Shown one piece after another: positions 9,770-19,338 of a stretch of DNA of 64,000 nt. Every line of letters begins with the position of its first letter. The first letter of the stretch is position 1. The notes beneath the pieces were generated by a model. That model had not been told where the DNA came from. It saw only the letters and a program-made list of their open reading frames with translations, and ran no database searches. Position numbers and translations under genes: made by a program. Source of the stretch: Afipia massiliensis (lineage in GTDB: Bacteria > Pseudomonadota > Alphaproteobacteria > Rhizobiales > Xanthobacteraceae); assembly GCF_001006325.2 (NCBI RefSeq), contig NZ_LBIA02000001.1, positions 1,861,501 to 1,925,500 of the forward strand. Direction: 5' to 3'.

Positions 9770-10393
9770 ATGACCGAGACCGCGGCCAGACATCAGGACG
9801 GCATGACCCATGAGGCCGACATTGTCGCGGCCCTCAAGGGCCGCCCGATCGTGCTTGTCGGCATGATGGGATCGGGCAAGTCAACCATCGGGCGGCGTCT
9901 CGGCGCGCGGCTTCACATGCCGTTTCTAGATGCCGATCATGAAATCGAGATCGCGCATGCGGGCATGACCGTCAGCGAAATCTTCGCGCAGCACGGCGAA
10001 CCGTACTTTCGCGACGGCGAGGCGCGGGTGATCGCCCGCCTGCTGGAGAGCGGTCCTTGTGTGGTCGCGACCGGCGGCGGCGCGTTCATGCGCGAGGAAA
10101 CCCGCAACCGGATTCGCGACAAGGCGGTCTCGCTCTGGCTTCAGGCGGACGGCGACGTGATCCTGAAGCGGGTCAAGCGCCGCGCCGACCGGCCCCTGCT
10201 GCAAACCGCCGATCCGGCCGCGACCATCGAGCGCCTGATCGGCGAACGCAGCCCGTTTTATCAACTCGCCGATCTGGCGATTGCGTCACGCGACGTGCCG
10301 CACGAGAAGATCGTCGATGAATGTATCGACGCGCTTTACGCACACCTGGTGTCCGGCAGCGCAGCGTCCTCTTCCTCAAGCGAAACACAATGA
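9770..10393 (+). CDS. aroK: Shikimate kinase
   Basis: Phosphorylates shikimate to shikimate-3-phosphate with ATP in the shikimate pathway. The 207 residues show Walker A in VGMMGSGKSTIGRRLG (about residues 31-46), the DADHEIE shikimate-binding Asp, the FRDGEARV segment, the glycine-rich VVATGGGAF and the lid Arg in RRADRPLL. ATG at 9770 adds a short leader compared with compact family members; ATG at 9803 is an alternative. Its TGA overlaps the aroB ATG by four bases (ATGA), so the two genes are translationally coupled. Confidence 0.95.
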   Translation: MTETAARHQDGMTHEADIVAALKGRPIVLVGMMGSGKSTIGRRLGARLHMPFLDADHEIEIAHAGMTVSEIFAQHGEPYFRDGEARVIARLLESGPCVVATGGGAFMREETRNRIRDKAVSLWLQADGDVILKRVKRRADRPLLQTADPAATIERLIGERSPFYQLADLAIASRDVPHEKIVDECIDALYAHLVSGSAASSSSSETQ

Positions 10394-11532
10394 CCGCCCC
10401 CATCAAGACCACAAATCCGGTGACCGTCGGCGTTGCCCTCGGCGACCGCGCCTATGACATCATCATCGGCCGCGACGTGTTGCCGTCGCTCGGTCACCGC
10501 ATCGCCAAGCTGCGGCCCGGCGCGCGCGTGGCCATCGTCACCGACCACACCGTTGCAAAAAACTGGCTCGGCAAGACCGAAGCCGCGCTGGCGGATGCCG
10601 GCATTGCGTCCTCGCGCATTGTGGTCGGCGAGGGCGAGGCGTCCAAGAGCTACGCCGTGTTGCAGGATGTCTCCGAGGCGCTGATCGCCGCGAAGATCGA
10701 GCGCAACGATCTGGTGATCGCGCTCGGCGGCGGCGTGATCGGCGATCTGGCAGGATTTGCGGCGTCGATTGTCCGGCGCGGCGTCGATTTCGTGCAGGTG
10801 CCGACATCGTTGCTCGCGCAGGTCGATTCATCGGTGGGCGGCAAGACCGGAATCAACTCACCGCACGGCAAGAATCTCGTCGGCGCGTTTCACCAGCCGG
10901 TGCTGGTGGTCGCGGATACGGCGGTGCTCGATACGCTGTCGCCGCGCCAATTCCGTGCGGGCTATGCCGAAGTCGCCAAATACGGCGTGCTGGGCGACCT
11001 GGAATTCTTCGACTGGCTCGATGCCAATCATGCGGAGATCTTCGCAGGGGGCGCCGCACGCGAGCGCGCCATCGCGGCCAGTTGCCGCGCCAAGGCGGCG
11101 ATCGTGGCGCGCGACGAACGCGAAACCGGCGACCGCGCGTTGCTCAATCTCGGGCATACCTTCGGCCATGCGCTTGAGGCCGTGACCGGTTTTTCCGACC
11201 GGCTGTTCCACGGCGAGGGCGTTTCGGTCGGCATGGTGCTGGCCGCGGAGTTCTCGGCGCATCTCAACATGATCCCGGCGGCGGACGCTGCGCGCGTGCA
11301 GCGTCACCTTGCATCGGTCGGCCTGCCGACACGGTTGCAGGACATCGCGGGCTTTCAGCAGGAGGGTCTTGCGGACGCCGACACGCTGCTGAAGCTGATG
11401 GGACAAGACAAGAAGGTGAAGCGCGGGCGGCTGACCTTCATTCTGCTGGAGCAGATCGGCAAGGCCGTGATCGTCAACGATGTCGACCCGTCCACGGTCC
11501 GCGATTTCCTTCAGGAAAAATTATCAGGGTGA
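10390..11532 (+). CDS. aroB: 3-dehydroquinate synthase
   Basis: Converts DAHP to 3-dehydroquinate, the second step of the shikimate pathway, using NAD and a divalent metal. The 380-residue chain from ATG 10390 has the NAD-binding GEGEASKSY and LGGGVIGDLAGFAAS, the active-site PTSLLAQVDSSVGGKTGIN, the metal ligands in GYAEVAKYG and NLGHTFGHALE, and the late His in FHGEGVSVGM. The start is fixed by the four-base ATGA overlap with aroK; an ORF extension to 10321 would run deep into aroK and is not real. Confidence 0.97.
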   Translation: MTAPIKTTNPVTVGVALGDRAYDIIIGRDVLPSLGHRIAKLRPGARVAIVTDHTVAKNWLGKTEAALADAGIASSRIVVGEGEASKSYAVLQDVSEALIAAKIERNDLVIALGGGVIGDLAGFAASIVRRGVDFVQVPTSLLAQVDSSVGGKTGINSPHGKNLVGAFHQPVLVVADTAVLDTLSPRQFRAGYAEVAKYGVLGDLEFFDWLDANHAEIFAGGAARERAIAASCRAKAAIVARDERETGDRALLNLGHTFGHALEAVTGFSDRLFHGEGVSVGMVLAAEFSAHLNMIPAADAARVQRHLASVGLPTRLQDIAGFQQEGLADADTLLKLMGQDKKVKRGRLTFILLEQIGKAVIVNDVDPSTVRDFLQEKLSG

Positions 11533-11611
11533 GGGCGATGCTGTCTCGGCGCAGGATGCCAGGACGTATCATCGACGCACCGCATAACGACGAGACCGTC
11601 GCGGGACAAGC

Positions 11612-12961
11612 ATGACTTCAGCCGCTGTCAATCTGCTCATCGCCTTCCTGCTGCTCGCGGCCAACGCATTCTACGTGGCGGCTGAATTCGCGCTGGTGAA
11701 AAGCCGCGGGTTTCGCGTCAAGGTCATGGCCGAGCAGAACCGGTTCGGCGCGCGCCTGCTGATGAAGATGATGGGCAACATCGAAGCCTATCTCGCGTGC
11801 TGTCAGCTCGGCATCACCATGGCCTCGCTCGGTCTCGGTTGGGTTGGCGAGCCGACCGTTGCGGCATTGCTCAAGCCTGTTCTCGAGCCGCTCGGATTGC
11901 CGGAATCCGCGCTGCATTTTACGTCATTTCTGACCGGCTTTCTGGTGTTCTCCTCGCTGCATATCGTCGTCGGCGAGCAGGTGCCGAAAACGCTTGCGAT
12001 CCGGGAGCCCGTGCCGGTCTCGCAATGGATCGCATATCCGCTCTATGTATCCTATCTCGTGTTCTATCCGCTGAACTGGATGTTGAACGGTGCATCGCGC
12101 GCGATTTTGCGGATGCTCGGCGTGAAGGAATCCTCCCAGCACGAAATTCTCACCGATTCCGAAATCGAAGGTCTGGTGGGCGAATCGGCCGAGCATGGCA
12201 AAATGGAAAGCGGCGAGGCCGAATACATCCAGAATGTGTTCCGGTTTGGCGATCTCGCAGTGTCCGACGTCATGGTCCATCGCACCAAAATGGTCAGCGT
12301 CAACGCCGACGGGCCGCCCGACGCGGTCATCCGTGGAATTCTCGAATCGGAATACACCCGCATTCCGCTGTGGCGCGAGAAGCCCGAGAACATCATCGGC
12401 GTTCTGCATGCAAAGGATCTGCTGCGCGCCATCCGCGCGACAGACGGCGACCTCTCCAAGGTTGATGTCGGCGCGATCGCCCTGCCGCCGTGGTTCGTGC
12501 CGGAGATGCGGCCTTTGTCAGAACAGCTCAAGGCGTTCCGCCGCCGCAAGACCCACTTCGCGTTGGTGGTCGACGAGTATGGCGAAGTCGAAGGCCTCGT
12601 GACGCTGGAAGATATTCTGGAAGAAATCGTAGGCGATATTTCGGACGAGCATGACGTGGCTGTTGCGGGTGTCCGCGCGCAGCCGGACGGATCGGTTGTG
12701 GTCGATGGCTCGGTGCCGATCCGCGATCTCAATCGCGCGATGGACTGGCATCTGCCGGATGAGGAAGCGACCACCATCGCCGGCCTCGTCATTCATGAGG
12801 CACGCTCGATCCCCGACCGCGGGCAGAGCTTCACGTTCCACGGATTCCGCTTCAGGGTGCTCCGGCGGGAGCGCAACCGCATCACGGCGCTGCGGATCGT
12901 GCCGCTGCCGCGCGAGAACGAGGTGCCTGAGAAGAAGCCGCGGGCCGGAACGTCGTTTTAG
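11612..12961 (+). CDS. CNNM/CorC-type membrane protein (DUF21, CBS pair, CorC_HlyC)
   Basis: A member of the hemolysin/CorC family, thought to take part in magnesium or cobalt efflux at the inner membrane. The 449 residues hold a DUF21 transmembrane domain (about 1-195; AAEFALVKSRGFRVK, TMASLGLGWVGEP), two CBS domains (about 205-335; DVMVHRTKM, HFALVVDEYGEVEGLVTLED) and a C-terminal CorC_HlyC domain ending near residue 435. The last 23 codons are nearly duplicated 657 bases further on, within the tail of the next ORF. Substrate cannot be told from sequence. Confidence 0.9.
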   Translation: MTSAAVNLLIAFLLLAANAFYVAAEFALVKSRGFRVKVMAEQNRFGARLLMKMMGNIEAYLACCQLGITMASLGLGWVGEPTVAALLKPVLEPLGLPESALHFTSFLTGFLVFSSLHIVVGEQVPKTLAIREPVPVSQWIAYPLYVSYLVFYPLNWMLNGASRAILRMLGVKESSQHEILTDSEIEGLVGESAEHGKMESGEAEYIQNVFRFGDLAVSDVMVHRTKMVSVNADGPPDAVIRGILESEYTRIPLWREKPENIIGVLHAKDLLRAIRATDGDLSKVDVGAIALPPWFVPEMRPLSEQLKAFRRRKTHFALVVDEYGEVEGLVTLEDILEEIVGDISDEHDVAVAGVRAQPDGSVVVDGSVPIRDLNRAMDWHLPDEEATTIAGLVIHEARSIPDRGQSFTFHGFRFRVLRRERNRITALRIVPLPRENEVPEKKPRAGTSF

Positions 12962-12986
12962 TTCGCCGACGATTCGTTTGAATTGG
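12891..12986. repeat. Direct repeat, left copy (3' end of the CorC-like gene)
   Basis: These 96 bases match 13548-13643 with no gaps and only a handful of mismatches. Both copies end the reading frame with KKPRAGTSF and TAG, then continue TTCGCCGACG. The pair brackets the DUF559 gene. Confidence 0.9.
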
Positions 12987-13074
12987 CTTGTTCTGAATGC
13001 TTTTGAATTGCACGTGTTTTCGGAATTGTCTTCGGAATTGTATGTGTTTCTGAATGTTGCGGCATGACCTCTCT

Positions 13075-13113
13075 GCTCCCCTCCCCCTTGCGGGGAGGGG
13101 TTGGGGGTGGGGG
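13075..13113. repeat. Left inverted repeat of the DUF559 unit
   Basis: A 38-39 base G/C tract beginning GCTCCCCTCCCCCTTGCGGG, itself containing a small hairpin (CCCCTCCCC/GGGGAGGGG type). Its reverse complement is found almost exactly at 13503-13540, on the other side of the DUF559 gene. Confidence 0.9.
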
Positions 13114-13120
13114 TCTGTAA

Positions 13121-13618
13121 ATGCGAATGAACGAGAACGCAGCCGAGACGAACGCGATGAATGATCGCCAGGATGGCCGCCGACAGCAGTTCGCACGGCG
13201 TATGCGCGCCCAGCCGACCGACGCGGAGCGGGTGCTATGGCAACGGCTTCGCCACGACATTGCGTTGACCGGATCTCATTTTCGGCGACAGGCTTTGATC
13301 GGGCCGTTCATTGTTGATTTTGTCAGCCGCAGGGCAAAGCTCGTCATCGAACTGGACGGCGGACAGCACGATGTGCAGCGCGCGGCTGACGCGATGCGAA
13401 CCCAGCAGATCGAAACCGAAGGTTATCGTGTGCTGCGCTTCTGGAATCACGACGTGCTTGGCAATCTTGAAGGTGTTCTGAGCGAAATTCAGAGCGCGTT
13501 GTCCCCCACCCCGACCCCTCCCCGCAAGGGGGAGGGGAGCAGTAGCTTGCGGATCGTGCCGCTGCCGCGCGACAGCGAGATGCCGGAGAAGAAGCCGCGG
13601 GCCGGAACGTCGTTTTAG
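13121..13618 (+). CDS. DUF559 (Vsr-like) endonuclease-domain protein with a repeat-derived tail
   Basis: A small protein of the DUF559 family, whose fold is that of Vsr/restriction-type nucleases. Residues about 20-125 carry the family pattern: ARRMRAQPTDAERVLWQRLR, FRRQALIGPFIVDFVSRRAKL, VIELDGGQHD (acidic residues likely catalytic) and GYRVLRFWNHDVL. After about residue 127 the frame runs through the right inverted repeat (SPTPTPPRKGEGS) and then a copy of the neighbouring gene's 3' end (LRIVPLPRDSEMPEKKPRAGTSF), so the last 38 residues are not part of the original family domain. Role is unknown; association with repeats suggests a mobile or homing-like element. ATG 13127 or 13157 are alternative starts. 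Confidence 0.8.
   Translation: MRMNENAAETNAMNDRQDGRRQQFARRMRAQPTDAERVLWQRLRHDIALTGSHFRRQALIGPFIVDFVSRRAKLVIELDGGQHDVQRAADAMRTQQIETEGYRVLRFWNHDVLGNLEGVLSEIQSALSPTPTPPRKGEGSSSLRIVPLPRDSEMPEKKPRAGTSF
13503..13540. repeat. Right inverted repeat of the DUF559 unit
   Basis: Reverse complement of the left repeat at 13075-13113 with about one substitution and one base of length difference. It lies inside the 3' part of the DUF559 reading frame. Confidence 0.9.
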
Positions 13619-13643
13619 TTCGCCGACGGTTCGGTTGAATTTG
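13548..13643. repeat. Direct repeat, right copy
   Basis: Near-copy of 12891-12986 (3' end of the CorC-like gene and its downstream flank). It supplies the stop codon of the DUF559 frame. Confidence 0.9.
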
Positions 13644-13701
13644 CAGGCGCACCGGTGTGACCCGATCGGAAACCGGTTCCCGCTTGTCGCGGAGTGCGTC
13701 G

Positions 13702-13977
13702 CTACGCCTTGTTTTCGCCGGGCGCATACGCCTTGATCGCCAGCGCATGGACCGAGCCGGACAGTTCCGGCGCCAGCAGCGAATTTATCATGCGATGGCG
13801 GTCGATCCGGCTCTTCCCTTCGAACGCTTTCGACACGATATAGAGCCTGAAATGCGTTGCGCCGCCCGGCCTGTGGCCTGCGTGGCCCTCATGCAAGTGG
13901 GATTCGTCCACGACGTCGAGACTTTCAGGGATGAAAGCTTCGCTCAACTTTTTTGTGATCTGATCTTTTACGGTCAT
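13702..13977 (-). CDS. BolA family protein
   Basis: A 91-residue BolA-like protein; the family acts with monothiol glutaredoxins in Fe-S cluster handling and iron sensing. The fold signature is complete: DESHLHEGHAGH, HFRLYIVSKAFEGKSRIDRHRMI (the helix-turn region FxGKSxxxRHR) and the C-terminal SVHALAIKAYAP. The ATG is at 13977. Divergent to the J-domain gene, an arrangement I know from related genomes. Whether it is the BolA or IbaG type cannot be settled here. Confidence 0.93.
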   Translation of the reverse strand: MTVKDQITKKLSEAFIPESLDVVDESHLHEGHAGHRPGGATHFRLYIVSKAFEGKSRIDRHRMINSLLAPELSGSVHALAIKAYAPGENKA

Positions 13978-14117
13978 GATCTGCGCAATATCGCGCGTTA
14001 TTCGCCAAGGTCAATCACCGTTTCAATTGCGGTTCACCGGCGCGGCGATGTATACTCCGCGCTCGCGAAAATTCGCGTGAAGACTTGCAGCTTCTCACAA
14101 GGCGTTATCATACAGCC

Positions 14118-14771
14118 ATGGCCATCGACTCATCCAAATTCTTCGACAGCATCCGCATCAAGCCCAACAAGCTGAGCGCGAAGCAGCAGGCTGCTGCACG
14201 CGAAGAAGCCGTGATGTGCGAGGCGCCCGGCTGCAAGAACAAGGGCGGACATCGCGCGCCCAAGGGCCGCGGTCATGAGAAGGAATACTGGCATTTCTGT
14301 CTCAACCACGTTCGCGAATACAATCAGGGCTACAATTTTTTCCAGGGCATGGCCCCCGATGCGGTCGCCAGCTACCAGAAGGATGCGCTGACCGGCCATC
14401 GTCCGACCTGGAAGATGGGTGCGAACAGCGGCAAAAAGTCAAAGTCCGATCTCGACATGGACGCGGCTTTGGATCCGCTCAAGATGTTCGACGAGATGAA
14501 CGGGCGCGGCAAGTGGCGTCCCGGTCCGGGCAGTGCCAGGGCGGAGCCGAAGGCGGAAACGCGAAAGATCTTCAACGCCGAGAAGAAGGCGCTGCTGGTC
14601 ATGGGCCTCGGTCCCGAGGCCACGCTGGAGACTGTGAAGGCCAAATACAAGCTGCTGGTGAAGCAGCATCATCCCGACGCCAACGGCGGCGATCGCTCGA
14701 CCGAAGATCGCCTGATCGAGATCATCAAGGCCTACAACTATCTCAAGACGGTTGTGCGCGGCGCGTCCTGA
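14118..14771 (+). CDS. J-domain (DnaJ-like) protein
   Basis: A 217-residue protein whose last 60 residues form a J domain: helix I LLVMGLGPEATLETVKAKYK, the diagnostic HPD in KQHHPDANGG and helix III ending in AYNYLKTV, which stimulates Hsp70 ATPase activity. The N-terminal part has a possible zinc knuckle, CEAPGCKNKG followed by HFCLNH, and no G/F or standard DnaJ zinc domain. The start is ATG 14118, not the upstream TTG. Its 3' end overlaps the convergent DUF1801 gene by 29 bases. The client Hsp70 is not identified. Confidence 0.88.
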   Translation: MAIDSSKFFDSIRIKPNKLSAKQQAAAREEAVMCEAPGCKNKGGHRAPKGRGHEKEYWHFCLNHVREYNQGYNFFQGMAPDAVASYQKDALTGHRPTWKMGANSGKKSKSDLDMDAALDPLKMFDEMNGRGKWRPGPGSARAEPKAETRKIFNAEKKALLVMGLGPEATLETVKAKYKLLVKQHHPDANGGDRSTEDRLIEIIKAYNYLKTVVRGAS

Positions 14772-15333
14772 GCGCCGGCTTGTTCGGCGTAGCGGATTCA
14801 CGCTTCTTTGAAGCTGTTGTTTTCACCGAAATCGGCTTCTTCGCCGAAGCTGACTTGTTTTTCGAAACGTCCTTGTTTTGCGAACCGCCCTTGCGCGCGT
14901 GATAGGTCAGCGCCAGCCCGATGCAGTGGCGCAGCGCTTTTTCAGGAATTTTCGCGGTCGTCTCGAACAGGATGCTGCGGTTGCCGCCATACTCCATCTG
15001 CGCCGGATACAGTTCGCGGAATGTTAAGACAAGATCGGTCTGGCAATGGAAATACATCGCGACGCGGTCGTCGTCCGCTTTCACGCGGTCGATCCGGATC
15101 GTGCTGCCGCTGCCGGATTGCGTAGTGAGATAGCTCGGCTGGCCCCATTTCAGCGTTTCCTCGAGCGGGCCGACGCCGTCGAGTTTGGCTGCGGTCTCCA
15201 GGATCATCGCGCGCAGCGTCAGCAGCTTTGCACGAACGGCATCCGGATAGGCGTCAAATACTTTTGCGACATTGCGGTCGGCGAAAGGTCTGCTGTGGTT
15301 CGCTGCTCGCTTCACCGAAGTGGCTCGCTTCAC
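14743..15333 (-). CDS. DUF1801 domain protein
   Basis: A 196-residue cytoplasmic protein of the DUF1801/YdhG-like fold; no biochemical role is established that I would assert. The domain spans about residues 20-145 (DRNVAKVFDAYPDAVRAKLL, WGQPSYLT, MYFHCQTDLVLTFRELYP, ALRHCIGLALTYHARKG) and the last 45 residues are basic Lys/Ser/Ala-rich. GTG 15333 overlaps the TGA of the DedA gene by four bases and follows GGGAGGG, which decides the start; longer ORF extensions read inside the DedA gene out of frame. It is coupled to dedA. Confidence 0.8.
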   Translation of the reverse strand: MKRATSVKRAANHSRPFADRNVAKVFDAYPDAVRAKLLTLRAMILETAAKLDGVGPLEETLKWGQPSYLTTQSGSGSTIRIDRVKADDDRVAMYFHCQTDLVLTFRELYPAQMEYGGNRSILFETTAKIPEKALRHCIGLALTYHARKGGSQNKDVSKNKSASAKKPISVKTTASKKRESATPNKPALRTRRAQPS

Positions 15334-15965
15334 CCAACCCTCCCGTTGGCCTCGCGCCGGCTGCGCCAATGATACACGCCCACAGCGATGGTCCCGATGG
15401 CGATGATGCCGCCCACCAGCGGCAATCCGTAGTGTTCGATTTTCATGCCCCATCGCTCCGCAGCGGAGCCGGCGAGTGCGCCCGACAGCACATGCGCTAA
15501 TGCCCACAACAGAACGGCGGCGGCGTTGACCGGATAGAAGCGCTGCGGCGGCATGCCGAGCGCGCCGGCGGTGATCGGCACGACGGCGCGGACCGGGGGC
15601 ACGAAACGGGCAAGAAACACCGCGAGCGTCCCGTAGCGGTGGAAGAAGGCTTCGCTCTTCGCGACCAGCGCCGGGTAATTCGACAGCGGCCACGAGGTCA
15701 GCACCTTGCGCTGGCTGGCGCGGCCGATCCAGAAGGCGAGCCCGTCGCCGAGGAGCGCCCCGGCGATCGCCGCCGTCAGCACCGGCGTCAGGTGGAGACT
15801 GCCGGCGGGCACCAGCGCGCTGAGCGCCAGAATCACGGTCGAGCCCGGAATCAGCGAGCCCAGAATGGGGACGGCCTCAAGAAAAGCGGCAAGGAAAATC
15901 GCTGCATAGGCCAGCAAGGCATGAAGCGAGACAAACCCGATCAGTTGATGGAGATGCGAACTCAC
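15330..15965 (-). CDS. DedA family membrane protein (SNARE-associated/VTT domain)
   Basis: A 211-residue inner-membrane protein of the DedA family, now linked to lipid flipping and envelope homeostasis. It has about five hydrophobic segments and the VTT-domain motifs: [60 protein letters not shown]. Translation appears to begin at GTG 15965. The last codons overlap the DUF1801 GTG. Confidence 0.9.
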   Translation of the reverse strand: MSSHLHQLIGFVSLHALLAYAAIFLAAFLEAVPILGSLIPGSTVILALSALVPAGSLHLTPVLTAAIAGALLGDGLAFWIGRASQRKVLTSWPLSNYPALVAKSEAFFHRYGTLAVFLARFVPPVRAVVPITAGALGMPPQRFYPVNAAAVLLWALAHVLSGALAGSAAERWGMKIEHYGLPLVGGIIAIGTIAVGVYHWRSRREANGRVG

Positions 15966-16243
15966 TTGAGGCCCATTGCTGGCGCGATTCCGGGAACGCC
16001 ACCATACACCGGGAAATCCGGGGCCAACCGCCGATTGGCGGCCCTCCGAATCGGCGTGGTCCCCGGCAATCGCAGGGCAGACCTACCAAAGCTGCGAAAA
16101 GGGCTTATCTCAATGAAAATACGATGGAACTTTCATTGCGCAGTGGGCTTCTGCCATCGGCATCTGTCTGCTACGTTGCAGCACGCACCCCACCCGCAGC
16201 AAGCACGTCTGGTTTCGGGAGCATCCGGGACCACGGAGGATTG

Positions 16244-17239
16244 ATGACCGCCGCCATGACCAAGTCGCAGGAACCCGCAGGCCTCCCAGACATGAAAGTG
16301 TCGGTTCGTCAGGTCTTCGGGATCGACAGCGACCTCGAAGTCCCCGCCTATTCCAACGGCGATCCGCATGTGCCCGATGTCGATTCGGATTATCGTTTCG
16401 ACCGTGCCACCACGCTTGCCATCCTCGCCGGTTTCGCGAAGAACCGCCGCGTCATGGTCACCGGCTTTCACGGCACCGGTAAATCGACCCATATCGAGCA
16501 GGTCGCCGCGCGGCTGAACTGGCCCTGCGTGCGCGTCAACCTCGACAGTCACATCAGCCGTATCGATCTCGTCGGCAAGGACTCCATCGTCGTTCGCGAC
16601 GGCAAGCAGGTCACCGAATTCCGCGACGGCATCTTGCCGTGGGCGCTTCAGCACAACATCGCGCTGGTGTTCGACGAATACGATGCCGGCCGTCCGGACG
16701 TGATGTTCGTGATCCAGCGCGTGCTGGAAGTGTCCGGCCGCCTGACGCTGCTCGACCAGAACAAGGTCATCAAGCCGCATCCGGCGTTCCGCCTGTTCTC
16801 GACCGCCAACACGATCGGTCTCGGCGACACCTCGGGCCTCTATCACGGCACCCAGCAGATCAACCAGGGCCAGATGGACCGCTGGTCGATCGTCACCACG
16901 CTGAATTATCTGCCGCACGACGAGGAAGTGGAGATCGTGCTCGCCAAGGCGAAGCACTATCGCACCGATGCCGGCCGCGACACCGTCAACAAGATGGTTC
17001 GCCTCGCAGACCTGACGCGCAACGCCTTCGCCAACGGCGATCTGTCGACGGTGATGTCGCCGCGCACCGTCATCACCTGGGCGGAGAACGCCGAAATCTT
17101 CGGCGACATCGGTTTTGCTTTCCGCGTCACCTTCCTGAACAAGTGCGACGAGCTTGAGCGTCCGCTGGTGGCGGAGTTCTATCAGCGCTGCTTCAATGCG
17201 GAGCTGCCGGAAAGTGCCGTGAACGTGGCGTTGAGCTAA
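16244..17239 (+). CDS. cobS: Aerobic cobaltochelatase subunit CobS
   Basis: AAA+ ATPase subunit of the CobN-CobS-CobT complex that inserts cobalt into hydrogenobyrinic acid a,c-diamide in aerobic cobalamin synthesis. The 331 residues show Walker A in [17 protein letters not shown], Walker B in [13 protein letters not shown], and sensor/Arg-finger regions [11 protein letters not shown] and [17 protein letters not shown] at 16235 is five bases before ATG 16244, which fixes the start; the ORF extension to 16124 is not used. cobT follows after a repeat-filled gap; cobN is not in the window. Confidence 0.95.
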   Translation: MTAAMTKSQEPAGLPDMKVSVRQVFGIDSDLEVPAYSNGDPHVPDVDSDYRFDRATTLAILAGFAKNRRVMVTGFHGTGKSTHIEQVAARLNWPCVRVNLDSHISRIDLVGKDSIVVRDGKQVTEFRDGILPWALQHNIALVFDEYDAGRPDVMFVIQRVLEVSGRLTLLDQNKVIKPHPAFRLFSTANTIGLGDTSGLYHGTQQINQGQMDRWSIVTTLNYLPHDEEVEIVLAKAKHYRTDAGRDTVNKMVRLADLTRNAFANGDLSTVMSPRTVITWAENAEIFGDIGFAFRVTFLNKCDELERPLVAEFYQRCFNAELPESAVNVALS

Positions 17240-17261
17240 TTGCTGCTGATTTAGTACGCGC

Positions 17262-17413
17262 TCGCATCTTCCCTCCCCCCTGGGGAGGGTCGGCCGAGCG
17301 AAGCGGAGGCCGGGGTGGGGGTTGCTTTTCAATCGCGGCGACCTAGCCCCCCACCCGACGCATTGTTCGCTTCGCTCCCAATGCGCCACCCTCCCCACAA
17401 GGGGGAGGGAAAA
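17262..17413. repeat. MITE-like inverted repeat pair between cobS and cobT
   Basis: Left arm starts CTTCCCTCCCCCCTGGGGAG, and the right arm ends CAAGGGGGAGGGAAAAGAG; the arms are imperfect inverted copies around a 25-base centre. The G/C pattern resembles the repeats flanking the DUF559 gene, but no gene is enclosed. Confidence 0.8.
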
Positions 17414-17436
17414 GAGGCTTCGAGGTTCACGCCGCA

Positions 17437-19335
17437 ATGAGCACGTCGAATATCAAGTTCAAAACCGGGTCGAAGGAATCGCCGACCGAGCCGTTCAAGC
17501 GCGCGGTGACGTCGGCCTTGCGCGCCATCGCCAAGCAGCCTGAACTCGAAGTGACGTTTGCCGCCGAGCGTCCGGGCCTGTCGCCCGGCAAGGCGCGGCT
17601 GCCGGAGCCCGCCCGCAAGCTGACCCGCAAGGACGCGGCCATCGTGCGCGGCCATGCCGATTCCATCGCGCTGCGCGTCGCCTGTCACGATCCGAAGGTT
17701 CATCGCAAGCTGGCGCCGGGCAATCCGCAGGCGCGCGGCGTGTTCGACGCCGTCGAGCAGGCCCGCGTGGAAGCCATCGGCGCCAAGCGCATGAGCGGCG
17801 TCGCCAAAAACCTTACCGCGATGCTCGACGATCATTTTCATCGCGGCAAATTCGACGAGATCACCGACCGCGCCGACGCGCCGCTGGCCGATGCGCTGGC
17901 GATGATGGTGCGCGAACGGCTCACCGGCCTCGCGCCGCCGGCGGCGGCGCGCAAGATGGTGGATCTCTGGCGGCCTGTCCTTGAAGACAAGATCGGCACG
18001 CGTCTCGATGTGCTGAAGAACTTCACCGAGGATCAGGCCCGCTTCGGCGACGCGCTTCACGACGTGCTGCAGGCGCTGGAGCTTGGCGACGACCGCAATG
18101 CGGATCAGGACGAGGACGACAATCAGGACGAGAACCGCGACGGCGAAAAAGACCAGTCCGGAGCGGATGGTTCGCCGGAGGGCGAATCCGCCGAGGAGAT
18201 GAGCGCCGAACAGTCGCAATCCTCCACCGAGGAGATGTCGGAAAACGCCATGGAGAGCGCGCAGGCATCCGCCAGCGACGCCTTCGACGACAGCGAGATG
18301 GGCGAGGACGAGACGCCCGGCGAAGCGCATCGGCCGCCCGGTCGCGGCCTCAACGAGCCGCGCGGGCCGGAGTATCACGCCTTCGCGCCGAAGTTCGACG
18401 AGGTCGTCTCGGCGGAAGATCTTTGCGAGCACGACGAACTGGAGCGGCTGCGCAGCTATCTCGACAAGCAGCTCGCGCATTTGCAGCACATCGTCGCGCG
18501 GCTGGCCAACCGGTTGCAGCGAAAGCTGATGGCGCAGCAGAACCGCGCCTGGGAATTCGATCTCGAGGAAGGTATCCTCGATCCGGCGCGGCTGTCGCGC
18601 GTCGTGACCGACCCGTATCACCCGCTCTCATTCATGCACGAGAAGGAAGCCACCTTCCGCGACACGGTGGTGACGCTGCTGCTCGACAATTCCGGTTCGA
18701 TGCGCGGGCGGCCCATCACGGTGGCTGCGACCTGCGCCGACATTCTGGCGCGGACGCTGGAGCGCTGCGGCGTCAAGGTCGAGATTCTCGGTTTCACCAC
18801 GCGGGCGTGGAAGGGCGGCCAGTCGCGCGAGGCGTGGCTGGCGGCGGGCAAGCCCGCGAATCCGGGCCGTCTCAACGATCTGCGGCACATCATCTACAAG
18901 TCGGCGGACGCGCCATGGCGGCGCGCGCGCAAGAATCTCGGCCTGATGATGCGCGAGGGCCTGCTCAAGGAAAATATCGACGGCGAGGCGCTCGACTGGG
19001 CGCACAAGCGCCTGCTCGGACGCTCCGAGCAGCGCAAGATCCTGATGATGATTTCGGACGGCGCGCCGGTGGATGACTCCACGCTGTCGGTCAATGCGGG
19101 CAACTATCTCGAGCGGCACCTGCGCCACATCATCGAGGAAATCGAGACCCGCTCGCCGGTCGAACTGATCGCCATCGGCATCGGCCATGACGTGACGCGC
19201 TACTATCGCCGCGCCGTGACCATCGTGGATGCGGAAGAACTCGGCGGCGCCATTACGGAAAAGCTGGCCGAGCTGTTCAGCGAAACCCATGTCGAGACCT
19301 CGTCGCCGTCGCGCCGCCGCAGATTGCATTCCTGA
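17437..19335 (+). CDS. cobT: Aerobic cobaltochelatase subunit CobT
   Basis: Forms the chaperone-like ring with CobS in cobalt insertion. The 632 residues have an N-terminal CobT domain (about 1-215), a strongly acidic Glu/Asp-rich linker (about 216-305), and a C-terminal von Willebrand A domain (about 400-625) with the MIDAS motif [12 protein letters not shown] and a later SDGAPVDD acidic patch. Length and order match known CobT. Spacing to the next ORF is only three bases, so the phytase-like gene is probably read on the same transcript. Confidence 0.95.
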   Translation: MSTSNIKFKTGSKESPTEPFKRAVTSALRAIAKQPELEVTFAAERPGLSPGKARLPEPARKLTRKDAAIVRGHADSIALRVACHDPKVHRKLAPGNPQARGVFDAVEQARVEAIGAKRMSGVAKNLTAMLDDHFHRGKFDEITDRADAPLADALAMMVRERLTGLAPPAAARKMVDLWRPVLEDKIGTRLDVLKNFTEDQARFGDALHDVLQALELGDDRNADQDEDDNQDENRDGEKDQSGADGSPEGESAEEMSAEQSQSSTEEMSENAMESAQASASDAFDDSEMGEDETPGEAHRPPGRGLNEPRGPEYHAFAPKFDEVVSAEDLCEHDELERLRSYLDKQLAHLQHIVARLANRLQRKLMAQQNRAWEFDLEEGILDPARLSRVVTDPYHPLSFMHEKEATFRDTVVTLLLDNSGSMRGRPITVAATCADILARTLERCGVKVEILGFTTRAWKGGQSREAWLAAGKPANPGRLNDLRHIIYKSADAPWRRARKNLGLMMREGLLKENIDGEALDWAHKRLLGRSEQRKILMMISDGAPVDDSTLSVNAGNYLERHLRHIIEEIETRSPVELIAIGIGHDVTRYYRRAVTIVDAEELGGAITEKLAELFSETHVETSSPSRRRRLHS

Positions 19336-19338
19336 CAT

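Noticed and set aside
15966-16243. Possible cobalamin riboswitch ahead of cobS
   Set aside because: I could not find a B12-box-like sequence or the required stem layout in this 278-base gap.
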